From Comamonas sp. Y33R10-2 (GTDB lineage: Bacteria > Pseudomonadota > Gammaproteobacteria > Burkholderiales > Burkholderiaceae_C): a DNA stretch of 64,000 bases. Each line of letters starts with the position of its first letter. Position 1 is the stretch's first letter. Below the pieces are notes generated by a model. It was not told the origin of the DNA, did no database searches, and was given only the letters and a program-made list of their open reading frames with translations. The stretch lies in NCBI RefSeq assembly GCF_019355935.1, contig NZ_CP079925.1, positions 372,001 to 436,000 on the forward strand. The letters run 5' to 3'. Positions 19,616 to 27,298 of the stretch are shown one piece after another. Position numbers and translations under genes: made by a program.

Positions 19616-19645
19616 TAAAAAAACGCCTCTCATTGTGAGGCGTTT
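19616..19645 (-). terminator. Terminator of the RRM-protein gene
   Basis: On the minus strand AAACGCCTC pairs with GAGGCGTTT, followed by a T run (19616-19623). It lies 21 bases beyond the RRM gene's stop. Confidence 0.85.
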
Positions 19646-19665
19646 CTCTATTGGTCGTCGCTAGA

Positions 19666-20013
19666 TTAGTAGCTGGAGCCGCCGCCATAGCCATCGTTGC
19701 CATAGCCAACATTGGAGCGCGAGCTGGAGCGGAATTCGCGAGCGCCGCCGGAGCTACGGCCTTCTTCGCGAGGTTTCGCAAGGTTGACGACGATTGCGCG
19801 TCCGTCAACGGACATGCCGTTCAATGCAGTAATAGCAGCTTGTGCCTCTTCTGCAGATCCCATTTCTACAAACGCAAAGCCTTTAGAGCGACCGGTCTCG
19901 CGATCCATCATGATCTTGGCGGAGGCAACGCTTCCAAATTCAGAAAAATTGCTTTTCAGAATGGCGTCGTTCACGGAATAAGGCAGGTTGCCAACGTAGA
20001 TTTTTGTGCTCAT
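19666..20013 (-). CDS. RRM-domain RNA-binding protein with Gly/Tyr tail
   Basis: A 115-residue protein with one RRM fold: RNP2 KIYVGNLPY at residues 4-12 and RNP1 KGFAFVEM at about 44-51. The last 30 residues are rich in Arg, Ser, Gly and Tyr (GYGNDGYGGGSSY). This is the bacterial glycine-rich RNA-binding protein type, often abundant and cold-responsive in other bacteria. A perfect hairpin sits just before its ribosome site, suggesting control at the RNA level, possibly by its own product. Confidence 0.93.
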   Translation of the reverse strand: MSTKIYVGNLPYSVNDAILKSNFSEFGSVASAKIMMDRETGRSKGFAFVEMGSAEEAQAAITALNGMSVDGRAIVVNLAKPREEGRSSGGAREFRSSSRSNVGYGNDGYGGGSSY

Positions 20014-20031
20014 GGTAGAAGCCTTTTTAAT

Positions 20032-20054
20032 GATGCGTCAAAAATTGACGCATC
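20032..20054 (-). promoter_or_regulatory. Leader hairpin in front of the RRM-protein gene
   Basis: Ten-base perfect inverted repeat GATGCGTCAA / TTGACGCATC with a 3-base centre. On the mRNA it ends just before the AAAAAGG ribosome site, about 19 bases from the ATG. A perfect 14-base DNA palindrome CTCAACATGTTGAG lies further upstream at 20120-20133. Confidence 0.7.
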
Positions 20055-20821
20055 GTTTGGAGTTGGCTGTGAGGATTGTGGTCCGTAGCAACCAGATGAA
20101 GTTAAGCGCTTGTTAGAGGCTCAACATGTTGAGGGCGGCATTGATGCCTGCAGCCAGCCTTGAGTCACAGCATAAATTTTTGCTGCTTCGGTCGTGGCAA
20201 ATGTTTTGTCAAAGCGGAAAACACGGCAGTAGCTGCTGTTTTTCTGTGTGCGCTGAAGTGCGAAGGAGGCTTGAAAGCGACCGCAATGTGTCTTGTGTGC
20301 TGAGGGCGTAACGAAGTACTTGCCCATGGAAATAGGAGAGAGTGGAATCTAATTCAATCAGAGCGCAGCTTGAAAAGCTTGCATGAGCTGTCGATAACTC
20401 GTTTGGCTGCTGCTCGACAGCCAACGGCGCGATAGGTTTCGCGGAAAAATTTAGCGGGAGGATTTTTATCTTCTAGCTGGCGTTGCAGTAAAACTTGTTG
20501 GAATTATTTTGCAACGCCGACCATTATAAGTGTTTTGTGAAAATCGTGCCAATTTTATTGGCTTTACTTTTCTTTTATTTGTTATTTTGTGCTTTTAGGG
20601 GCTGCCGTTTTAGCCTCAATAATTGCCATGGATCGGTTGTCTGTATTTAGCGGATTGTAAATCCTGAGCATTTCATCAAAGCTGAGGCCGAACCAGCCCT
20701 GCGAAGCGTGGTCGCAGGGCTTTTTCTTGGCCTCGCTCTTAAGCGGCGAAAAATAAATATCGCTTAATTACGCTGTTGCTTAGTCGTTATTTCTAGCGTC
20801 TTGTGCAGTTTTGGGTGGTGT
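20055..20821. other. Gene-free region of about 770 bases with palindromes and an orphan terminator
   Basis: No convincing coding sequence on either strand; the short ORFs lack ribosome sites and family character. The part next to the RRM gene is presumably its promoter and leader. An inverted repeat GGCGTTGCA / TGCAACGCC spans 20479-20518, an AT-rich stretch follows (20525-20595), and a strong plus-strand terminator lies at 20695-20726. The layout fits a small RNA gene of roughly 100 bases on the plus strand. Confidence 0.5.
20695..20726 (+). terminator. Strong plus-strand terminator with no gene upstream
   Basis: AGCCCTGCGA pairs perfectly with TCGCAGGGCT around a 7-base loop, followed by TTTTTC. 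Only the plus strand has a T tract. The nearest plus-strand coding gene upstream ends at 19210 and has its own terminator. Confidence 0.8.
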
Positions 20822-21937
20822 TTATGCGAACACTCCAGCGCTTTCTTGCATATGAGTGCTAACAGTGCCCAGATGATGCAAGGTGTCGCCGCCCGTCATC
20901 TCCATCTGCGTGAGGCGTTTGAAGTAGTGGCTACCTATGTATTCATCCGTCACGCCGATGCCTCCATGCAGTTGCACGGACTGCTGACCCACGTAGCGCA
21001 TGGACTGGCCCAGCTGAACCTTGGCGCGTGCAATGGCCAGATGGCGCTCTTCGGCCGGAGCGCTTAGCTTGAGGGTGCTGTAATAGCTCATGGAGCGGGC
21101 CATCTCCAGCTGCATTTTCATATCGGCCACGCGGTGGCGCAGGGCCTGAAAGCTGGAGATGGCCACGCCGAACTGCTTGCGCTGGTTCATGTACTCGGTG
21201 GTGAGCTTGAGTGTCTGCTCCATCACCCCCACACCTTCGGCGCAGAGGGCGGCATTGGCCACGTCCTGCGCCAGCGTGAGTGCGGCGAGGCCGTTGCTGG
21301 TGATCAGTGTGGCGGGCGCTGCCTTGCAGACCAGATCGGCCGCGCGGGCCTCATCTTGCGTGGCGTAGCCGGTGGTAGTGACCCCAGTTGCGCCGTTTTC
21401 GACGAGGAAGAGTGCAATCTTGCCGTCCAGCTGGGCTGGCACGATGAAGGCATCGGCTTTGTCACCTGCAAGAACTATGTTTTTTGTAGCATCTACCGCG
21501 TAACCACTGGCAGTTTTGCTTGCTTTTGCATCGCAAACATCAATACGGTAGCGCGCTTTGCGCTCCTGAGATGCGAGCACGACAAGTTTCTCGCCCGTAG
21601 CAATCTGGGGCAGCCAGTGTTGCTTGATGGCTTCGCTGCCAAATTGGCTAAGCAGGGTGGATGCCACAAAAGCCTGCGCCAGTGGCTCCATCACCAGGCC
21701 GCGGCCTAGTTCTTCCATCACCACCATTACATCAGCCGCACCCTGACCCAGACCACCGTATTGCTCGGGCACGGTGAGAGCTGTCAGGCCCAGCTCGGCC
21801 AATTCGTTCCAGGCCTCGCGCGAGAAGCCGCCTTGTTTGGCGATGCTCTGGCGGCGCTCGAAGCTGTAGCCCTTGTCGACCCAGCGGGCCACGGCGTCAC
21901 GCAGTTGTTGCTGGTCGTCAGAAAAATCGAAGTCCAT
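20822..21937 (-). CDS. Acyl-CoA dehydrogenase family protein, likely non-catalytic partner subunit
   Basis: A 371-residue flavoprotein-fold protein (MDFDFSDDQQQLRD start; LPEQYGG-like region at about 56; LHGGIGVTDEY near 325). The helix that carries the catalytic Glu in isovaleryl-CoA-type enzymes (LxxER) reads LAQDVANAA here, and the C-terminal YEG-type Glu is also absent. The gene directly follows a second acyl-CoA dehydrogenase on the same strand, 18 bases apart, so the two probably form a heteromer. The substrate is unknown; PimD-like and steroid side-chain types are candidates. Confidence 0.9.
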   Translation of the reverse strand: MDFDFSDDQQQLRDAVARWVDKGYSFERRQSIAKQGGFSREAWNELAELGLTALTVPEQYGGLGQGAADVMVVMEELGRGLVMEPLAQAFVASTLLSQFGSEAIKQHWLPQIATGEKLVVLASQERKARYRIDVCDAKASKTASGYAVDATKNIVLAGDKADAFIVPAQLDGKIALFLVENGATGVTTTGYATQDEARAADLVCKAAPATLITSNGLAALTLAQDVANAALCAEGVGVMEQTLKLTTEYMNQRKQFGVAISSFQALRHRVADMKMQLEMARSMSYYSTLKLSAPAEERHLAIARAKVQLGQSMRYVGQQSVQLHGGIGVTDEYIGSHYFKRLTQMEMTGGDTLHHLGTVSTHMQESAGVFA

Positions 21938-21955
21938 ATTTGTCTCCTGCGGCCT

Positions 21956-23137
21956 TTAGCCAAGAACTGTCTGCGCGACGATGTTTCGTTGAACTTCGTT
22001 CGAGCCGCCGTAAATGGTCGTCTTACGCATATTGAAATAAGTCGCTGCCAGAGGAGCGTTGCTGAGCGCGCCGCCGGGGAAGTTGCCTTGATAGCCCGCC
22101 TCCATCGCCTCTTGCACATAGGGCAGAGAGTAGGGCCCGGCGGCCAGCATCATTAGCTCGGCATAGCGCTGCTGAATCTCGCTGCCCTTGATCTTGAGCA
22201 GACCAGCAATATCGAGTGGGTTCTTGCCCGATTTCATGGCCGAGAGCACGCGCAGCACCAGCATCTCCAGCGCAATGACATCAATCTCTAGCAGGGCGAT
22301 CTGGTCGCGAAATCTCGGTTCTTCCCACACACCCTCGGCCTTGGCAATACGCTTGACGCGTTCCAGCTCGCGCTTGGCGCGGTTGACGTCCGCAATATTG
22401 GTGCGCTCGTGGCTTAGCAGGTGCTTGGCGTAGGTCCAGCCCTTGTTTTCTTCACCGATAAGTTGGTCGGCAGGCACTTGCACGTTGTCAAAGAAGACTT
22501 CGTTGACTTCGACAGAGCCGTCCAGCAGCTTGATGGGGCGCACGGTCACGCCGGGGGATTTCATGTCGATCAGCAAGAAGCTGATGCCGGTCTGCGGTTT
22601 GCCTTCGTTGCTGGTGCGCACCAAGCAAAAGATCCATTCGCCGTACTGGCCCAGCGTCGTCCAAGTCTTTTGGCCGTTGACGATGTAGTGGTCTCCCACG
22701 CGCTCGGCACGGGTTTTGACGCTGGCCAAGTCCGAGCCAGACCCTGGCTCAGAGTAGCCTTGGCTCCACCAGACTTCGCCGCTGGCAATGCCGGGCAAAA
22801 AGCGTTTTTGCTGCTCTGGCGAGCCATAGGCCATGATGACGGGCGCCACCATCACCGGGCCAAAAGGCACGATGCGCGGCGTGCAGGCCATCGCGCATTC
22901 TTCCTCGAACAAGTGCTTTTGCACGGCCGACCAGCCGGGGCCGCCAAATTCGGTGGGCCAGCCGTAGCCCAGCCAGCCTTTTTTGCCCAGAATTTTGGCC
23001 CAGCGCTGCATGTCGTCACGCGTCAGTTCTAGGTCGTTGCGTACCTTGTGCGCAATGTCTTCGGGCAAGTTAGCTCGCACCCAAGTGCGGACCTCCTCGC
23101 GAAATACCTGTTCTTCAGGGGTGAATGCCAAGTCCAT
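21956..23137 (-). CDS. Acyl-CoA dehydrogenase family protein, likely catalytic subunit
   Basis: A 393-residue protein with WWSQGYSEPGSGSDLAS and GQKTWTTLGQ, the FAD/substrate loops of the family, and IYGGSNEVQRNIVAQ at the C-terminus. The C-terminal Glu of medium-chain enzymes is Gly, but LLSHERTNIAD places a Glu where isovaleryl-CoA dehydrogenase has its catalytic base. The ATG at 23137 (MDLAFTPEEQ) follows GGAG by 8 bases and is preferred over an ATG at 23173. It forms a two-gene unit with the next acyl-CoA dehydrogenase. Confidence 0.92.
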   Translation of the reverse strand: MDLAFTPEEQVFREEVRTWVRANLPEDIAHKVRNDLELTRDDMQRWAKILGKKGWLGYGWPTEFGGPGWSAVQKHLFEEECAMACTPRIVPFGPVMVAPVIMAYGSPEQQKRFLPGIASGEVWWSQGYSEPGSGSDLASVKTRAERVGDHYIVNGQKTWTTLGQYGEWIFCLVRTSNEGKPQTGISFLLIDMKSPGVTVRPIKLLDGSVEVNEVFFDNVQVPADQLIGEENKGWTYAKHLLSHERTNIADVNRAKRELERVKRIAKAEGVWEEPRFRDQIALLEIDVIALEMLVLRVLSAMKSGKNPLDIAGLLKIKGSEIQQRYAELMMLAAGPYSLPYVQEAMEAGYQGNFPGGALSNAPLAATYFNMRKTTIYGGSNEVQRNIVAQTVLG

Positions 23138-23212
23138 GCGGTGTCTCCAGAAATTCTGGATGTTTTGTAGCACGCACGTTCTTTTTCTGGCTGTCCGGGC
23201 TGTGACACGGAA

Positions 23213-23292
23213 GGGTTCCCCCTGAGCGGCTGCGCCGCCTCCCCCAAGGGGGACGACGCCCTCGCTGCGAGGCGGCGCTTGCTGGCTGTCTC
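23213..23292. repeat. GC-rich interspersed repeat, copy 1
   Basis: GC-rich imperfect palindromes (CCCCCAAGGGGG and others) including TCGCTGCGAGGCGGC at 23262-23276. The same 15 bases and a similar surrounding pattern recur at 34985-35070, so both belong to a dispersed REP-like family. Confidence 0.65.
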
Positions 23293-23329
23293 TTTCATGA
23301 CCGCGCCAGTTTTAAGCACTTGCTGGCTA

Positions 23330-23401
23330 GCGTTTTTAGTGAAACAGGTCGATTGCGCTTATCTGGTAAGCGCAAGCAGCTATCAATTTCAATTCTGCGG
23401 C
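23330..23401. repeat. Interspersed palindromic element, good copy
   Basis: Holds TTGCGCTTATCTGGTAAGCG, a GCGCTTA/TAAGCGC palindrome, followed by CAAGCAGCTATCAATTTC. Read on the minus strand this is AATTGATAGCTGCTTGCGC plus a hairpin, the fullest copy of the family in the window. Confidence 0.65.
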
Positions 23402-24109
23402 TTATTCAGCTGGCACTGTCTGAGTCGCTGGCGGCTCCACGCCCAGCGATTCGCACAGCATTTGCACGGTGGCGCGCAGCTGCGCCACTTCGGCTTCCAG
23501 CGTATCTACGCGTTGCTGCAGGGCGGACGCGTTGCTGCCGCCCGTGCTGGCGCTAGCCGTGCTTTGAGCGCTTTGCAGAGCTGTGATATCGACCGGGCCG
23601 CAGAGCAGATGAGCCCAGCGCTGCTCGCGAGCGCCGGGCGCACGGGGTAGTTGTACGACCAGCGGGCCGCCTTTTTCATCGCTGCGCTCGCGCAGTTCAT
23701 CCAGAAACGCTTCGACCGAGGAGATGTCGGCAAAGCGGTGCCAGCGTTCGGAGTTGATGCGCAGCTCGCCCGCAGTCTGTGGCCCGCGCAGTGTCAACAA
23801 GGCCAGCAGCACGGCAGATTGGTCGGGCACGCCGATGCCGCGGGGAAAGTTGTGCTCGTAGCGGGTGGTGCGGGAGCCGCTGATCTGCACACTCAGTGTT
23901 TTCAGGCGCAGGCTGTCTAGAGCTTCCTGGGCTTCGCCTTCGCTGACTTCCATCACCGGGTCGCGGCTGGATTTTTGGTTGCAGCCGGTGATGAGGCTGT
24001 TGAGTGTGAGCGGATAGCTGTCCGGCACGGTGCGGGCTTTTTCCATCAGCGTGGCTAAAACGCGAGCTTCAATGGGGGTGAGGGGGATATTGCGTGGGTC
24101 AAAAGCCAT
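23402..24109 (-). CDS. YceH family protein (DUF480)
   Basis: A 235-residue protein beginning with [28 protein letters not shown], the hallmark of the YceH/DUF480 family. It has two winged-helix-like domains and, in this copy, a C-terminal helix that looks like a short coiled coil (residues 200-225). GGAG is eight bases before the ATG. Function is not established. It is divergent from purN. Confidence 0.93.
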   Translation of the reverse strand: MAFDPRNIPLTPIEARVLATLMEKARTVPDSYPLTLNSLITGCNQKSSRDPVMEVSEGEAQEALDSLRLKTLSVQISGSRTTRYEHNFPRGIGVPDQSAVLLALLTLRGPQTAGELRINSERWHRFADISSVEAFLDELRERSDEKGGPLVVQLPRAPGAREQRWAHLLCGPVDITALQSAQSTASASTGGSNASALQQRVDTLEAEVAQLRATVQMLCESLGVEPPATQTVPAE

Positions 24110-24198
24110 GTGGTTGTCTCCTTCAAAGTCTTAGAGCGGCGCACGGGTACGGCGGGCAATTACCAAGGCTAAGCCCGTCAATGCGACAATCGCCGCCC

Positions 24199-24777
24199 AT
24201 GAAAAACATCGTGATCCTGATCTCGGGCGGCGGCTCGAATATGGCCGCCATTGTGCGTGCATCCCAGCAGCAAAAATGGGCAAAGCAGTACAACGCCCGG
24301 GTTGCAGCCGTGGTCAGCAACAAGGCTGATGCCAAAGGTTTAGGTTTTGCACGCGACAACGGCATCGCCACCGAGGTGCTGGATCACAAGCAGTTTGACA
24401 GCCGGGATGCCTTTGATGCCGAGCTGATGCAGGTGATTGACCGCCATGCGCCAGATTTGGTGGTGCTGGCCGGTTTTATGCGCATTCTCACCCCCGGCTT
24501 TGTGGCGCATTACGAAAGCCGTCTCATCAATATCCACCCCTCGCTGTTGCCGGCCTTCACGGGTCTGCACACGCACCAGCGCGCTATTGATGCGGGCTGC
24601 AAGTTTGCCGGTGTCACGGTGCACCGTGTCACGGCCGAGCTGGATGTGGGCCCCATCCTCGATCAGGCCGTGGTGCCAGTGTTGCCTGGTGACACGGCGG
24701 ACATGCTGGCGGCACGGGTGCTGGTGCAGGAACACATCATTTACCCCCGTGCGGTGCTGAATTTGCTCAAGAACTGA
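24199..24777 (+). CDS. purN: Phosphoribosylglycinamide formyltransferase
   Basis: A 192-residue cytosolic enzyme that transfers the formyl group from 10-formyl-tetrahydrofolate to GAR in purine synthesis. The N-terminal ISGGGSNMAAI binds the ribose phosphate, and the catalytic Asn-His-Asp set is visible: INIHPSLLPAF and AELDVGPILDQ. The start at 24199 gives the standard MKNIVILISGGGS; an in-frame ATG at 24181 would add six residues. It is followed by an interspersed palindrome (about 24774-24815). Confidence 0.96.
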   Translation: MKNIVILISGGGSNMAAIVRASQQQKWAKQYNARVAAVVSNKADAKGLGFARDNGIATEVLDHKQFDSRDAFDAELMQVIDRHAPDLVVLAGFMRILTPGFVAHYESRLINIHPSLLPAFTGLHTHQRAIDAGCKFAGVTVHRVTAELDVGPILDQAVVPVLPGDTADMLAARVLVQEHIIYPRAVLNLLKN

Positions 24778-24823
24778 TAGCTGCAAGCCATTGTTTGGCG
24801 GTGACTTGAAGTTATTTTGGCGC

Positions 24824-25381
24824 TCAATCTGAGCGGTAGCCATAAATCAACATCATCAAGTGCGCATAGGCCAGCAGATAGAGCACATGGTTGACGCGGG
24901 CGGAGAGCGCGCCATAGGCAGGCGTGCTGATCAAGGTCTGCTTGGACTGGGCCGACATGCGCACGAAATCAACCACGGACGGCGAGAGGTGGGTGGGCAG
25001 CAAGCGACCAAAAATCCAGACCTCCAGCCCCAGCCAGACGGCGACCACCAGCATCCCCATAGGCACGGACCAGAACGTCAGCGGTAATTGCTGCAGAGCG
25101 GGGGGCAGGTAGGGAAACAACATGGGCGCATAGTCCAGCGCCATCAGCACCATGGTGGAGCACAGCAGCAGCATGCGTCGCAGCAGGCTCAGAATATTGG
25201 GTCGAAAGTGCGCAGAGGCCGTGGTGTTGGGCAGCCAGCGCACCATGAAGTGGGAGCCTAAATGGTCAATCAGCCAAAAGCTCAGGAAATACAGTGTGCC
25301 CACGACCAGCGCGTAGGCCTGCATCTGCAGCGGGGCGCTGCCGCGCAGCCAGTCAATACCTTGCTCCCAAATTTCAAACAT
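24824..25381 (-). CDS. Unknown integral membrane protein
   Basis: A 185-residue protein with four or five hydrophobic segments (about 20-40, 65-85, 100-125, 160-180). I do not recognise a family. The start at 25381 gives MFEIWEQGIDWL; an in-frame ATG at 25411 is less likely. It lies 81 bases downstream of the DUF1653 gene on the same strand. Confidence 0.7.
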   Translation of the reverse strand: MFEIWEQGIDWLRGSAPLQMQAYALVVGTLYFLSFWLIDHLGSHFMVRWLPNTTASAHFRPNILSLLRRMLLLCSTMVLMALDYAPMLFPYLPPALQQLPLTFWSVPMGMLVVAVWLGLEVWIFGRLLPTHLSPSVVDFVRMSAQSKQTLISTPAYGALSARVNHVLYLLAYAHLMMLIYGYRSD

Positions 25382-25462
25382 GGCATCCCTGTTGAGTGTG
25401 CATGCGCCCACTGTAGGTGATTGCAGTTTGCAATCACTACCCTGGTTCTTCAGCTCAGTGCT

Positions 25463-25702
25463 TTATTCGACAATGCGGCGAAAGCGCGGCCGCTCCACGC
25501 CATCAATCACCACGGTCTCATTGAACATGGCGGCAGGGCGCACCCACAGGCCGCGCTCGCCATACAGGGCGCGGTACAGCGTCATAGGCTCTAACGTTTC
25601 GCTGTGGCGCACAGTGTCAATCACCTCGTAGGGCATACCTTTGTAATGCTCGTACAGGCCGGGCGGTGTGGTGATGAGGGGCGGCAGATTGTGATCGGAC
25701 AT
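25463..25702 (-). CDS. DUF1653 domain protein
   Basis: A 79-residue protein whose core reads GLYEHYKGMPYEVI, MTLYRALYGERGLWVRP and FNETV, the DUF1653 pattern (a small beta-barrel-like domain of unknown role). The ATG at 25702 gives MSDHNLPP. It probably shares a transcript with the membrane protein gene downstream. Confidence 0.88.
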   Translation of the reverse strand: MSDHNLPPLITTPPGLYEHYKGMPYEVIDTVRHSETLEPMTLYRALYGERGLWVRPAAMFNETVVIDGVERPRFRRIVE

Positions 25703-25843
25703 GATGGATTTAAAAAGATGAGCTAGAAGTCCATTGCTCAAAAGGACTAGAGCGTGTTTTTACTATGAATCTGAGCTGCCGCTTGGGCGTCATAGATTTC
25801 TAGCGCAAGCCAAGGCTAGGGGGACAGTGGGACAATTGGGGTT

Positions 25844-27175
25844 ATGCATCCCAAACAGCTTCTCGACGCTTGCGCTGAACTAGTCAAGCGCGCCATGACT
25901 TTTGAACACGCGGCTGACTCCGTGGTGTCTTACTTTTTCCGCGAAAACCGTTACCTCGGTCCGCGTGAACGCGCCACTTTGGCCGAAACTACTTACACCG
26001 TTCTGCGCAAGAAGCTGTTGTTTGAAGGCTTGGCCCATTCCGGCAGCGGCCCGCGTGAGCGCCGTCTGGCCATTCTCGGATTTTCTGCTGTGCTGCGTGA
26101 GCAGGGCAAAAAGCAAGGCAACGTCAAGAACAAGGACGGCCTAGACAGTGAGACCTTTATCAAGGCTGCGCTGACGCCTCAAGAACTCAAGTGGCTGGAC
26201 GCCTGCGACAACATCAAGCCCGATGAGCTGATGGAGTCGCACCGCCACAACCTCCCAGAGTGGATGGTTGAGCCGCTTAAGGCGCAGGTGGGTGACGAAT
26301 TCTGGGCCTTGACCGAGAGCATGGAAAAGGCGGCGCCGCTGGACTTGCGCGTCAACGCTTTGAACGACAAGCCCGCTGAAGTGCGCAAAGAACTGGAAAA
26401 AGCCGGCATCAAGGCTAAACCCACACCGTTCTCGCCTTTGGGCCTGCGTATCGATGGCAAGCCTGCGCTGGCCAAGGTGGATGCCTTCAATCGAGGCGCC
26501 ATTGAGGTGCAAGACGAAGGCTCGCAACTGCTGGCGCTAATGCTGGACGCCAAGCGCGGCGAGATGGTGGTGGACTTTTGCGCCGGCGCTGGCGGCAAGA
26601 CGCTGGCCATTGGCGCTTCCATGCGCAACACCGGACGCCTCTACGCGTTTGACGTGTCGGGCCACCGTCTGGATGCGCTCAAGCCGCGTCTGGCGCGCTC
26701 TGGTCTGTCTAATGTGCATCCCGCAGCGATTGCTCATGAGCGCGATGAGCGCGTCAAGCGCTTGGCTGGCAAGATTGACCGCGTGCTGGTCGATGCGCCT
26801 TGCTCGGGCTTGGGCACCTTGCGCCGCAACCCCGATCTGAAGTGGCGTCAAAGCCCCAAGGCCGTGGAAGAGCTGACAGTCAAGCAAGCCGCAATTTTGG
26901 AAAGCAGCGCTCGTCTGGTTAAGGCCGGCGGCCGCCTGATTTACGCGACTTGCTCCATCTTGCCGCAGGAAAACGAAGCCATTGCCGAAGCCTTCAGTGC
27001 TGCTCACCCTGAGTTTGAGTTGCTCAATGCTGCTGATGTGCTCGAGCAAATCAAGGTGGTTGACGGCGACAAACTGTGCAGCGGTGGTGAGGACGGCAAG
27101 CGCTACCTGCGCCTGTGGCCACACCGTCACCACACAGACGGCTTTTTTGCCGCCGTCTGGGTGAAGAAGGCCTAA
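25844..27175 (+). CDS. RsmB/NOP-family RNA cytosine-C5 methyltransferase
   Basis: A 443-residue SAM-dependent methyltransferase. An N-terminal NusB-like helical region (to about 150) precedes a PUA-like/RsmB region and the catalytic domain: VVDFCAGAGGKTLA for SAM, VDAPCSGLGTLRRNPD with the PCS motif, and IYATCSILPQENE with the catalytic TCS cysteine. RsmB methylates C967 of 16S rRNA; this copy could be RsmB or a paralogue, as it is not next to fmt or def as RsmB often is. Confidence 0.93.
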   Translation: MHPKQLLDACAELVKRAMTFEHAADSVVSYFFRENRYLGPRERATLAETTYTVLRKKLLFEGLAHSGSGPRERRLAILGFSAVLREQGKKQGNVKNKDGLDSETFIKAALTPQELKWLDACDNIKPDELMESHRHNLPEWMVEPLKAQVGDEFWALTESMEKAAPLDLRVNALNDKPAEVRKELEKAGIKAKPTPFSPLGLRIDGKPALAKVDAFNRGAIEVQDEGSQLLALMLDAKRGEMVVDFCAGAGGKTLAIGASMRNTGRLYAFDVSGHRLDALKPRLARSGLSNVHPAAIAHERDERVKRLAGKIDRVLVDAPCSGLGTLRRNPDLKWRQSPKAVEELTVKQAAILESSARLVKAGGRLIYATCSILPQENEAIAEAFSAAHPEFELLNAADVLEQIKVVDGDKLCSGGEDGKRYLRLWPHRHHTDGFFAAVWVKKA

Positions 27176-27298
27176 GCTGAGTGCAAATCCGGTATCCGCT
27201 GTCGGGGTATCAGCAGTAGGCTTCTAAGCTGCGCGCCTAAAATTGCACGACCGTGCTTTCCATGTGGGCATGGTTTTTTGCCGAAGGCTTTGATACTT

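Noticed and set aside
20121..20424. Three short overlapping frames upstream of the RRM-protein gene
   Set aside because: They overlap on both strands, lack ribosome sites and show no protein-like pattern.
20628..20660. Ten-codon ORF that could be a leader peptide before the orphan terminator
   Set aside because: No ribosome site and no run of regulatory codons.
20648..20664. GCGGATTGTAAATCCTG resembling a tRNA-Tyr anticodon arm
   Set aside because: No matching acceptor, D or T arm around it.
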